Assembly (NCBI GenBank): GCA_946482615.1
Contig: CAMLSF010000007.1
Span: 1-49,325, forward strand
DNA: 49,325 nucleotides
Source: an uncultured Chromatiaceae bacterium
GTDB lineage: Bacteria > Pseudomonadota > Gammaproteobacteria > Enterobacterales > Alteromonadaceae
Direction of reading: 5' to 3'
Shown: positions 17,037-24,708 of the stretch, piece after piece
Layout: every line of letters starts with the position of its first letter
Numbering within the stretch: the first letter of the stretch is position 1
Notes under the pieces: model-generated
Told to the model about the DNA's origin: nothing
What the model saw: the letters and a program-made list of their open reading frames with translations, nothing else
Databases searched by the model: none
Made by a program: the position numbers and the translations under genes

Positions 17037-19427
17037 ATGACGCACAACAGCCATAAATATGCTTTAAGCGCCGAACACTTAGGCCCACAATTAGATAAAA
17101 ACCTGATCCAGCAAGCGCTGGATGTCACTGGTTTATCCAGCACTTTTATTGGCCAGGACAGAGCAAAGGCAGCATTAAATTTTGCCATCGGCATGGATAT
17201 GCCGGGTTATAACCTCTATGTGATGGGCGAGCCGGCGTTAGGCCGTTACACCTTAGTGCAGGATATTTTGCAGCAAGCGGCCAGCGAAAAAGCCACACCG
17301 GATGACTGGTGTTATATCAATAACTTTGACGATGAACGTATTCCGGGCACCTTACGTTTAGTGCCGGGTGAAGGCAAAGTGCTGGTGAAAAAGGTTGAAG
17401 CCTTAATAGACGAGTTGCTTGATACCTTCCCGGCAGCTTTTGACAACCCGGGTTATCAGCGCAAGAAAAAGGCTATTCATCAGGCCTTTGATGACAAATA
17501 CGAAGCCGCTATTGCTTTGGTGGAACGTAAAGCCTTAGAGCAACAAGTGGTGCTTTATGAAGAAAATGGCGCTGTCAGTTTTTCACCTGTGGTCGATGGT
17601 AAAGCGCTGGATGACAACGAGTTTGCCAATTTGTCGGAAGACAAAAGGCAGTTTTTCTATGACTTAGTCTCTGAGCTTGAAACCATACTGAACGAGCAGT
17701 TGCTGGAATTACCTCAGTGGAAACGTGAGCTGTCGGAAAACCTGAGGGCTTTACGTCGTGAGACTATTGAACAAGCCATTAAGCCATTGCTGAAGCAATT
17801 GGAACACGACTATTCAGGTGAGCTGGGGGTGTTGCGTTATCTGCGTGAAATGAAACCTGCCCTGGTCAAAGCTATGCTGGAACTGCTGCCGGAAGAAGCC
17901 GAAAGCGATAAGCTGGAAGAGCTGGATATCCGCAGCATTTTTGTCGGCGATTTTGTGCCTAATGTGCTGATGCATCACGAATTAATGGACGGCGCTCCCA
18001 TCATTTTTGAACCGAACCCAAGCTACGGCAATTTATTTGGCCGGGTGGAATACAGTTCAATGCAAGGCTCGCTCTACACCAACTACCGTATGATCCGCCC
18101 TGGTGCTTTGCATAAAGCCAATGGTGGTTATCTGGTGCTGGATGCCGATCGTTTATTGTCGCAGCCAAGCTTATGGGATGCGCTGAAACTGGCGCTGAAA
18201 ACCGGCGAAATTCTGATTGATACCTTAAGTGATCATGCAGTCACCAACTCCACCATTATTACACCTAAGGCGATACCGCTCAGCGTTAAAATTGTGCTGC
18301 TGGGCTCAAGGGATTTGTATTATCTGGTGCAGGACGTGGACGATGAGTTTAACGAGCTGTTCCGCGTCTTAGCTGACTTTGAGCATTATCTGCCGTTTAA
18401 CGAGCAGACAGTGCGGTATATGTCGCTGCAAATTCAGGATCAAATTCAGCAAATGGAGATGGAAACCTTGTCCGCCTGCGGTTTAAAGCAGTTGCTGAAC
18501 TTCAGTTTCCGTCAGGCCGAACATCAGCGCAAACTCTCTGCCCGTTTTGCGGAGGTGCTGGAGCTGGTGCGCGAAGCCTGTTTTTATGCCGCTCAGCATG
18601 ACTCGGCTGAACTGCGTGCTGAACATGTGCAAATGGCGCTGGAAGGCAAACAGTACCGTACAGGGCGCATCAGTGAATCCTTTTTGGAAGATATTCAGGA
18701 AGGCCAGATTTTAATAGACACAGACGACTGGGCCGTGGGCAAAATTAACGGCTTAACAGTACTGGAAATTGGTGATACAGCTTTTGGTACGCCGGCCCGC
18801 ATCAGTACTACTGTATTCGCTGGATCCACTGGTGTGGTGGATATAGAGCGTGAAGTTGAGCTGGGTAAATCCATTCACTCCAAAGGGGTGATGCTGCTCA
18901 CAGGTTATCTGGGCGCTAAATATGCGCAGCATTTTCCACTGACCCTGTCGGCCAATATTGCGATGGAGCAATCCTACGGCTTAATAGATGGCGACAGTGC
19001 CTCTTTGGCTGAGGTCTGTGCGCTGATTTCAGCTATTGCAGACATTCCTATTACCCAAAGTCTGGCGGTGACAGGTTCTATTAACCAGCATGGTCAGGTG
19101 CAGGCTATAGGCGGCGTCAACGAAAAAATTGAAGGTTTCTTCCGTTTGTGTCAGTCCCGTGGTTTAACAGGTAAACAAGGCTGTATTATTCCGGCCAGTA
19201 ACCAGCTGAATCTGGTGCTGAATGACGAAGTGATCAAAGCGGTAGAGCAGGGCCAGTTCCATATTTATGTGGTCAAAGGTGTAGATGAAGCGCTGGAACT
19301 TTTGATGGATATGCCGGCCGGTGAGCGCAACAGCAAAGGCCAGTATCCAAAACGTACCATCAATTATCTGGCGCTGCGTCGTCTGGAAGAGATAGCCGAG
19401 ATTGTCAACGGCTCTTCTGACAGTTAA
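17037..19427 (+). CDS. Lon-related ATP-dependent protease (YcbZ/LonB-like)
   Basis: 796 residues. An AAA-type N-terminal region leads to a C-terminal Lon protease domain. The catalytic dyad is Ser654 (DGDSAS) and Lys697 (GGVNEKIEG); the 43-residue spacing equals that of Ser679/Lys722 in E. coli Lon. A Walker-A-like loop at 64-72 reads GEPALGRYT, with Arg where Lys is usual, and a Walker-B-like stretch reads GGYLVLDADRL. Residues 520-790 are close to E. coli YcbZ, which has a shorter N-terminus. Substrates are unknown. It is followed by a large palindrome rather than a normal terminator. Confidence 0.88.
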   Translation: MTHNSHKYALSAEHLGPQLDKNLIQQALDVTGLSSTFIGQDRAKAALNFAIGMDMPGYNLYVMGEPALGRYTLVQDILQQAASEKATPDDWCYINNFDDERIPGTLRLVPGEGKVLVKKVEALIDELLDTFPAAFDNPGYQRKKKAIHQAFDDKYEAAIALVERKALEQQVVLYEENGAVSFSPVVDGKALDDNEFANLSEDKRQFFYDLVSELETILNEQLLELPQWKRELSENLRALRRETIEQAIKPLLKQLEHDYSGELGVLRYLREMKPALVKAMLELLPEEAESDKLEELDIRSIFVGDFVPNVLMHHELMDGAPIIFEPNPSYGNLFGRVEYSSMQGSLYTNYRMIRPGALHKANGGYLVLDADRLLSQPSLWDALKLALKTGEILIDTLSDHAVTNSTIITPKAIPLSVKIVLLGSRDLYYLVQDVDDEFNELFRVLADFEHYLPFNEQTVRYMSLQIQDQIQQMEMETLSACGLKQLLNFSFRQAEHQRKLSARFAEVLELVREACFYAAQHDSAELRAEHVQMALEGKQYRTGRISESFLEDIQEGQILIDTDDWAVGKINGLTVLEIGDTAFGTPARISTTVFAGSTGVVDIEREVELGKSIHSKGVMLLTGYLGAKYAQHFPLTLSANIAMEQSYGLIDGDSASLAEVCALISAIADIPITQSLAVTGSINQHGQVQAIGGVNEKIEGFFRLCQSRGLTGKQGCIIPASNQLNLVLNDEVIKAVEQGQFHIYVVKGVDEALELLMDMPAGERNSKGQYPKRTINYLALRRLEEIAEIVNGSSDS

Positions 19428-19435
19428 CTAAAAAT

Positions 19436-19487
19436 GGGGTCAGGCCTTGGATTTTGAATTGAAATTCAAAATCCAAGGCCTGACCCC
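19436..19487. repeat. 52-bp palindrome, 24-bp perfect stem (REP/RAYT-like)
   Basis: GGGGTCAGGCCTTGGATTTT... (19436-19459) is followed by TGAA and then its exact reverse complement (19464-19487). AAAAAT and ATTTTT flank the arms at slightly different distances. It starts 8 bp after the Lon-like gene stop. No U-run follows the stem directly, so it is not a standard terminator. From memory, GGGGTCAGG-type palindromes accompany IS200-like REP-associated transposases in gammaproteobacteria; no transposase is in the window. Confidence 0.9.
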
Positions 19488-19512
19488 GGTCTATTTTTGC
19501 GAGAGAATGTAA

Positions 19513-20202
19513 GTGAAAGCTTTTAACTGGATTTTATTCGACGCCGACGAAACCTTGTTTCATTTTGATGCTTATGCAGGTTTGCAGTTGCTGTTTAAGG
19601 GCTATGGCGTGGACTTTTCACAAGCTCACTATGACCAGTATCAGGCGTTAAATCAGCCACTCTGGTTGCAGTATCAAAGTGGTGAAATCAGTGCAAAACA
19701 CTTGCAGGAACAACGGTTTAGTTATTGGGGTGAACAATTAAATGTCGCGCCTGCAGTACTGAATGCAGGTTTCTTACAGGCGATGGCCGAAGTTTGTACC
19801 CCTTTGCCTGGTGCTGTCAGTTTACTTAATGCGCTTAAGGGCAAAGCTAAATTAGGCATTATCACCAACGGTTTTACTGACTTACAACAAATCCGGTTAG
19901 AGCGTACCGGCTTACATAACCACTTTGATATTCTGGTGATTTCTGAACAGGTTGGAGTGGCGAAACCTCATCCGCAGATTTTTTCTCATGCCAAAGAGCT
20001 GATGGGAAAGCCGGATCCAGAGACTGTGCTGATGGTAGGGGATAACCCGATAGCGGATATCAAAGGCGGTAAAGAGGCAGGTTTTTATACCTGCTGGCTG
20101 AATCGTTTTGGTGCGACTTTGCCCACAGGTATTACAGCGGATTTGGAAGTGCAGTCCTTGGCCCGGCTGGAAGCTGCACTTTGCGCTTTTTTTGCTGATT
20201 AG
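19513..20202 (+). CDS. yjjG: YjjG-type pyrimidine 5'-nucleotidase (HAD family)
   Basis: 229 residues. HAD motif I is D10-A-D12-E-T14, motif II is the TNG in GIITNGFTD, the motif III lysine lies in GVAKPHPQIF and motif IV reads GDNPIADI. The ordering and cap region match E. coli YjjG, a house-cleaning phosphatase acting on dUMP, dTMP and non-canonical pyrimidine nucleotides. The start is GTG at 19513 with only a weak purine stretch before it. It begins 25 bp after the palindrome and overlaps the next, convergent gene by 4 bp. Confidence 0.88.
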   Translation: MKAFNWILFDADETLFHFDAYAGLQLLFKGYGVDFSQAHYDQYQALNQPLWLQYQSGEISAKHLQEQRFSYWGEQLNVAPAVLNAGFLQAMAEVCTPLPGAVSLLNALKGKAKLGIITNGFTDLQQIRLERTGLHNHFDILVISEQVGVAKPHPQIFSHAKELMGKPDPETVLMVGDNPIADIKGGKEAGFYTCWLNRFGATLPTGITADLEVQSLARLEAALCAFFAD

Positions 20203-20468
20203 AACATAGATCTGAGTTTATCGCTGAACCATAAAGCCGCAACAAATGCCGGTGTTGCTACCAGTTGCAGCAGCCAGAGCCCAGCCTTTTGTGCTTTATT
20301 CAGTGGGCCAAAACGCTGGATCAGTGTAAAAAGACTAACCAGCGCCAGCAGGTAGCAGGTCAGTGGCAAAAACCAGCCCTTGCTATAACTGCAAGCCATG
20401 GTAAAGGCAAGAGTTGCAGCTATAGTGGCGGCAAGATGCAATTGGGTTGAAGCTGTTATTGATTTCAT
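20199..20468 (-). CDS. Small membrane protein of unknown function
   Basis: 89 residues from ATG 20468, preceded by AAGGA at a 7-nt spacing; the open frame extends to 20531 without a better site. Three hydrophobic segments are visible (about 11-25, 32-48 and 61-80), so it is an inner-membrane protein. I do not recognise the family. It is convergent with and overlaps the yjjG-like gene by 4 bp. Confidence 0.6.
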   Translation of the reverse strand: MKSITASTQLHLAATIAATLAFTMACSYSKGWFLPLTCYLLALVSLFTLIQRFGPLNKAQKAGLWLLQLVATPAFVAALWFSDKLRSMF

Positions 20469-20565
20469 ATCTGAATCCTTTGTTTTTGTTGCACTAACCA
20501 GAGTTAAAACAAAGACACTACAACAGCTCAAACTGTGACAAAATTTTTTAAATAATTTTCAAAAT

Positions 20566-20591
20566 GGGGCAGCATCCCTGCCAGACGCCCC
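20566..20591 (-). terminator. Possible terminator after the EF-hand gene
   Basis: GGGGC (20566-20570) and GCCCC (20587-20591) can pair, with weaker pairing inside. On the minus strand ATTTTGAAAATTATTT follows. It lies 42 bp beyond the EF-hand gene stop. Confidence 0.35.
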
Positions 20592-20632
20592 GAAACTCCT
20601 GAATTTTATACTCTTGTATCCAATGCTTCTTT

Positions 20633-21520
20633 TCAGGCCGTAATATTTACGGCTGAGCCGGACTGAGAAGTTACTTTGGCCATGCCACCATAAGTCTCCA
20701 TCAACTGCTGCATAGTGCGGCTGAGTAACTTACTGATGCTTTCACTGCTGTCTGAGCTGGTGCTGACCTGACTGGCTAAAGACGAAGATTCAGTCCGCTG
20801 ACTCTCTCTGAAACTTCTGGCTTCCTGCATCGTCACTTTGCCATCACCGTCCGCGTCGGCCGTATCAAAGTTGTCGATCAAGGATTGTATATTGGCAGCC
20901 ATTTCTGAGTCTGCCTGGTCAGTTGATTCCAACAGTGCTGTCAGCTCTTCAGCTGTGATGCCATTGTCTGGTTTAGGGCCTGCCATAGCTCCGGGAGGCG
21001 GTGGCATGTTGCTACCGTCATCCGTACTTTGTTTGTACGCCATAGCCTCCTGCATTGTCACTTTGTCATCACCGTCTGTATCCGCAGTATCAAAGTTGTC
21101 CAACAAAGATTGCAGACCTTCAGTGGACTTTTCATCCTCCTGTTCCAGCTCCTCCAGCATTGCTGTCAGTTCGTCTTTTGACTTGCCACTGTCCTCTGGC
21201 GGTGCTGGTCTTTTCCCCATAGTGCCCTGAGCGCTGTACAGCAGGTTGCTAAAGTTATCGCTGAACTCTGTACTGGTCAGTTGACCGTCACCATCTGAAT
21301 CCAAAGCGCTAAACAGCTCTTCGCTTTTTGTGCTGGCATCGTCGTTTTGCAGGCCACTTAACAAGCTTGAGAAATCGCTTTGTTCTAAATAGCCTTTATT
21401 TTCACTGTCTAATTTACCGAATAAATGATCCGCAGCTTCAGTCAGTTGTTCCTTACTGAGTTGCGGCCTGGTGGCGTACCCCATGCTGTATGCACTTTGG
21501 GTAGAGAATTGAATGCTCAT
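20633..21520 (-). CDS. EF-hand calcium-binding protein with duplicated module
   Basis: 295 residues, very acidic, no clear signal peptide. Four EF-hand loops are visible at 38-49 (DSENKGYLEQSD, a weaker loop), 74-85 (DSDGDGQLTSTE), 147-158 (DTDGDDKVTMQE) and 222-233 (DADGDGKVTMQE). Residues about 115-164 and 190-240 are tandem copies 75 residues apart, joined by a PPPPGAMAGP linker. The last 50 residues are Ser-rich. GGAGA lies 6 nt before ATG 21520. Calcium binding is a safe prediction; the target is unknown. Confidence 0.85.
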   Translation of the reverse strand: MSIQFSTQSAYSMGYATRPQLSKEQLTEAADHLFGKLDSENKGYLEQSDFSSLLSGLQNDDASTKSEELFSALDSDGDGQLTSTEFSDNFSNLLYSAQGTMGKRPAPPEDSGKSKDELTAMLEELEQEDEKSTEGLQSLLDNFDTADTDGDDKVTMQEAMAYKQSTDDGSNMPPPPGAMAGPKPDNGITAEELTALLESTDQADSEMAANIQSLIDNFDTADADGDGKVTMQEARSFRESQRTESSSLASQVSTSSDSSESISKLLSRTMQQLMETYGGMAKVTSQSGSAVNITA

Positions 21521-21861
21521 TCATGCTCTCCATCAAACACGATCGGAATTGATCGCCCCAATACGGCTGCAAAGGGCCGACCAAAACAGGTTTAGATTTG
21601 TGTTTTCCTGGTAAAGTTGAGTAAGGAAAGGTTGATCAATGTATGTAAACAGCCCTAATGATTTCGCAAAAGCTATAAAAACTCTGGTGAGCGCGACAGA
21701 TTTTTGTCGCATGTCAGACAGACGGCAAAGTTTTGCCTGTCTTTTCGCCGCTCTGCAAGTCTGAGTGCATTTTGCGGCTAAGCTCTGTACTATCAGCTTT
21801 TTAGCATAAAATTGAATCGCAACAACAGACACTATGTGGCTGCGAAAGAATGGAGTAACGC
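21521..21861. other. Intergenic region with inverted repeats, no credible gene
   Basis: 341 bp between the EF-hand gene (minus) and the DUF2959 gene (plus). A 99-codon minus-strand frame (21533-21832) has no family signature and poor start context. Two hairpins are close together: GCGAC...GTCGC (21693-21710) and an imperfect stem with GGCAAA/TTTGCC followed by TGTCTTTT (about 21716-21735). They could end a short plus-strand RNA, which is speculative. No clear sigma70 promoter was found. Confidence 0.4.
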
Positions 21862-22503
21862 ATGCGTCAAATCTCTGTATTACTGCTGATCAGCCTTTGT
21901 CTGAGTGGTTGCCAGCAAGCTTACTACGCCACTATGGAAAAGTTTGGCGTAGAAAAACGGGAAATTTTGGTGGATAGGGTCAAAGATGCCCGTGATGCTC
22001 AGCTGGAAGGACAACAACAATTTAAAGACGCTTTGGATGAACTCAGTCAGCTGTTGAAGTTTCATGGCAGTGATTTGCAGCTGAAATACGAAGAGCTGGA
22101 TGCTGAGTATCAGCAAAGCGTCAAAGCCGCACAACTGGTCAGCAGCCGTATTAATAAAGTGGAATCTGTCGCTGATGCGTTGTTTGATGAATGGCGCGAC
22201 GAGCTGGAACAATACCAGAACGCCAGTTTAAAAGCACAAAGTAAACAGAAGCTGGTCACTACAGAAAAGCAGTTTGATCTGCTGCTGAAAAAGATGCGTT
22301 CTGCTGAAAAGAAAATGCAGCCAGTACTGAAAATCATGCACGATAATGTACTGTTTTTAAAACATAACCTAAATGCCAAAGCCATTGGCTCTATTCAAAC
22401 TGATTTTGCCGGTTTACAGCAGGATGTCAGCAGCTTGATCAGTGAAATGAACAAAGCCATCGCAGATTCAAATAAGTTTATTGCACAGATGCAGGCGGAG
22501 TAA
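21862..22503 (+). CDS. DUF2959 family lipoprotein
   Basis: 213 residues. A lipoprotein signal ends in LSGC (Cys17). The mature part is almost all charged helix with heptad-like spacing, predicted coiled coil (about 30-210), including QKLVTTEKQFDLLLKKM. It matches the DUF2959 family of marine gammaproteobacteria as I recall it; function is unknown. ATG 21862 follows TGGAGTAACGC. A bidirectional hairpin follows the stop codon. Confidence 0.8.
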   Translation: MRQISVLLLISLCLSGCQQAYYATMEKFGVEKREILVDRVKDARDAQLEGQQQFKDALDELSQLLKFHGSDLQLKYEELDAEYQQSVKAAQLVSSRINKVESVADALFDEWRDELEQYQNASLKAQSKQKLVTTEKQFDLLLKKMRSAEKKMQPVLKIMHDNVLFLKHNLNAKAIGSIQTDFAGLQQDVSSLISEMNKAIADSNKFIAQMQAE

Positions 22504-22524
22504 CTGCGCTTGTGAAAAGCAAAA

Positions 22525-22544
22525 CGCCGATCAGTTGATCGGCG
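22525..22544. terminator. Bidirectional terminator
   Basis: CGCCGATCA (22525-22533), GT, TGATCGGCG (22536-22544): a perfect 9-bp stem. Plus-strand flank is CTTGTTG and minus-strand flank is TTTTGCTTTT. It serves the DUF2959 gene and the convergent gene, whose stop codon lies inside the stem. Confidence 0.75.
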
Positions 22545-23022
22545 CTTGTTGTGTATGGGTTGGGGCTGTGACTTGAGCTGGTTTTAATAATTCCAGCTGA
22601 GCTTTGGCTTGCTGCTCTTCATCTTTTTGCTTAATCCGTACTAAAGATGCGTAAAACTGCGCTGCAGTAAAAGATTGAGTGGATTGGATCAGATCACTGA
22701 CATCAGCTGTACTTTGCTGCAGCATCTGTTTAAAAATCTCCAGATGGCCATTTTTCTGCAATAAAGGTGCTAAGTTGGTTTCTTCAGCGCCATCTCTGAT
22801 GGTGTAGTACTTCAGCAATAACTCAGCTCTGGCCGCTAAAGTCAAAACTGGCGCATCCGCAGCACTGGCTGGACTGGCAGTTGTTTGTTTTTGTGCAGTT
22901 TGGACTGGCGTTTTTTCTGGCTTCACTTCAGTTTGGGTCAGGGAATTAAATAAAAAAGCGGAGACAATTAAACCACTAAACAAACCCCAGAAATAACTTA
23001 ATAATGGTGTGGGCTTATACAT
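22531..23022 (-). CDS. Membrane-anchored protein of unknown function
   Basis: 163 residues. One membrane segment near the N-terminus (LLSYFWGLFSGLIVSAFLF, about 8-26) is followed by a Lys/Thr/Ala-rich linker and a helical domain (about 55-150), presumably periplasmic. I recognise no family. It is convergent with the DUF2959 lipoprotein gene and shares its terminator. A functional link to that neighbour is possible but not shown. Confidence 0.65.
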   Translation of the reverse strand: MYKPTPLLSYFWGLFSGLIVSAFLFNSLTQTEVKPEKTPVQTAQKQTTASPASAADAPVLTLAARAELLLKYYTIRDGAEETNLAPLLQKNGHLEIFKQMLQQSTADVSDLIQSTQSFTAAQFYASLVRIKQKDEEQQAKAQLELLKPAQVTAPTHTQQAPIN

Positions 23023-23134
23023 AACAACCTGTCCGGATACGGCATAACAACAAAAGAGTGGCGTGATTATAACTTCCTAAGCTGGTATGCATGCAAACTT
23101 TTATCTGTTTTTCCTGTAGTAAACACAGAATAAC

Positions 23135-23158
23135 GCCGGATATCAGTGGATATCCGGC
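23135..23158 (-). terminator. Hairpin after the cyanophycinase gene
   Basis: GCCGGATATC (23135-23144), AGTG, GATATCCGGC (23149-23158): a perfect 10-bp stem 7 bp after the stop codon. The following minus-strand bases (GTTATTCTG) are only weakly T-rich. Confidence 0.5.
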
Positions 23159-23165
23159 CTGTGCT

Positions 23166-24434
23166 TCAACTTTGTGGTTTTAAGTCAATTTGTATATGAC
23201 CAGGCACTATATCCAAACGGACCTGATGAGCGCTGCTGTTGTCTTTGAGTCCATCCAGATACTGCCAGTATCCCCTGGTTTTTTCATCTTTACTGAAAGT
23301 TAAACCAAAGACCAGTCCATTGCCCTGATGCAGGTAGCTTACCGCCTCACTGGCGCCTTTATTGTCGGTCAGTTCAAAAGTAATAAAGTCTTTCAGGCGG
23401 GTATTGGCACTAAAAACTCCGGACATTACAGGCCGCGGATGATAGCCGTACTCGGCACCTGTGGTTTTTACTTTATCCGGGTGAGGCAGGAATTGCTGGT
23501 TCTGAACATCGTACTTATCTCCTCCCTGCAGATAACTCACACGAATATTTTCCATCTGAAATCCCAGAGGGTTACTGATCTTTTTAGCCTGACGTAAATC
23601 AATTACAGTCACACCACCTGAACCTAACGCCTGAAATTGCCGGGTTTTGGCCTGATAAAACAGGGCTGAATCTTCGTCGACTCCAAAACCCAGAGCCGAA
23701 CCTGAGCTTTGCTCTGCCACTGCAACAATCAAACGACCAAAACGGGCTCTGCGGTCAAAGTGTTGATCAATCACACCTTCAGGGAAAAAGCCTAAACCCG
23801 GCCGTAATTGCAGCGGTTCATCTGAGGTTTCATCAACAACAGCATCGGGTGTTGCAACTGCTCTGGCTAAGGCGGTCCAGGACGAGCCTGAGGCGATCAT
23901 GGATTCACTCATAATCGCAGCCCCTGCACTGGTCCCTCCGACAATACCGCCCCTCTGATAGAGTTGCCAGACAGCATCCAGTACAGGGCTGTTTTTGCCA
24001 TCAGGTTTTAAGCTATCCACCAGATGGTTTTGATCGCCACCTAAAAACCAGACTGCTGTAGCTTGCTGTACTTGCGCTGCAAGTTTCTTATCGGCGGCAT
24101 TGTTCTGCCATAAAGATTCATCTTCTGCGGTGTTTTTGTCATCTTTTACCGCTAAGGGCAGCAGTTGTATCTGCTGTTCTGGTACACCATAAAAAGCTAA
24201 ATCCTGCTGAAACTGGCGAAAATATTTCACTGGCTGACTGCTGGCTGCAGGGATCACTACGACTCTGGCTTTATCAGCGCCACCTGCACTTTGGATAAAC
24301 TGTTGGTAGATAACGTTGTTAGAGCTGGCTAAAGCGCCACCTACTATCATCAACTGGCCCCGGGGCTCTGATTTTGCGGATAAAAAAGGGCTGCCAAGGC
24401 TCAGACCAAGAGCCAGCAGGTAAGGTCTTTTCAT
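23166..24434 (-). CDS. Exported cyanophycinase (peptidase S51)
   Basis: 422 residues with a Sec signal peptide (about 1-22). The peptidase S51 nucleophile elbow is GGTSAGAA with Ser169. The upstream GQLMIVGGAL and VWFLGGDQNHLVDSL stretches match cyanophycinase. It would hydrolyse the Asp-Arg polymer cyanophycin to dipeptides outside the cytoplasm, like CphE-type enzymes. The C-terminal ~130 residues beyond the peptidase core look like a beta-rich extra domain. No cyanophycin synthetase or isoaspartyl dipeptidase gene is in the window, which favours scavenging over storage turnover. Confidence 0.85.
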   Translation of the reverse strand: MKRPYLLALGLSLGSPFLSAKSEPRGQLMIVGGALASSNNVIYQQFIQSAGGADKARVVVIPAASSQPVKYFRQFQQDLAFYGVPEQQIQLLPLAVKDDKNTAEDESLWQNNAADKKLAAQVQQATAVWFLGGDQNHLVDSLKPDGKNSPVLDAVWQLYQRGGIVGGTSAGAAIMSESMIASGSSWTALARAVATPDAVVDETSDEPLQLRPGLGFFPEGVIDQHFDRRARFGRLIVAVAEQSSGSALGFGVDEDSALFYQAKTRQFQALGSGGVTVIDLRQAKKISNPLGFQMENIRVSYLQGGDKYDVQNQQFLPHPDKVKTTGAEYGYHPRPVMSGVFSANTRLKDFITFELTDNKGASEAVSYLHQGNGLVFGLTFSKDEKTRGYWQYLDGLKDNSSAHQVRLDIVPGHIQIDLKPQS

Positions 24435-24708
24435 CGGGTGACACTCCGTTTTTTGCTTTATTGACTGAGATTTATCTGCTTCATCTGTTGCTGTGATCCC
24501 TTCACTTTTTAGCGGGGATTTTTATTAGATAATGCAAAGCAACAGCCCGAGCATAACAAAAGCAAGCTGGGTCTCAAAGCAACAACACCTGATGATTGAC
24601 TGAGGGTGCTGAAATACTGACCAAACAAAATTCATTACCACAGATGCGGTTACAGAGCCGGATTTGCCCTGATATAGTGGGGCAATAAACTCAGGATGTG
24701 GTGACAAG

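Noticed and set aside
21533..21832. 99-codon minus-strand ORF
   Set aside because: No family signature, poor start context and low-complexity composition; it fills an intergenic gap by chance.
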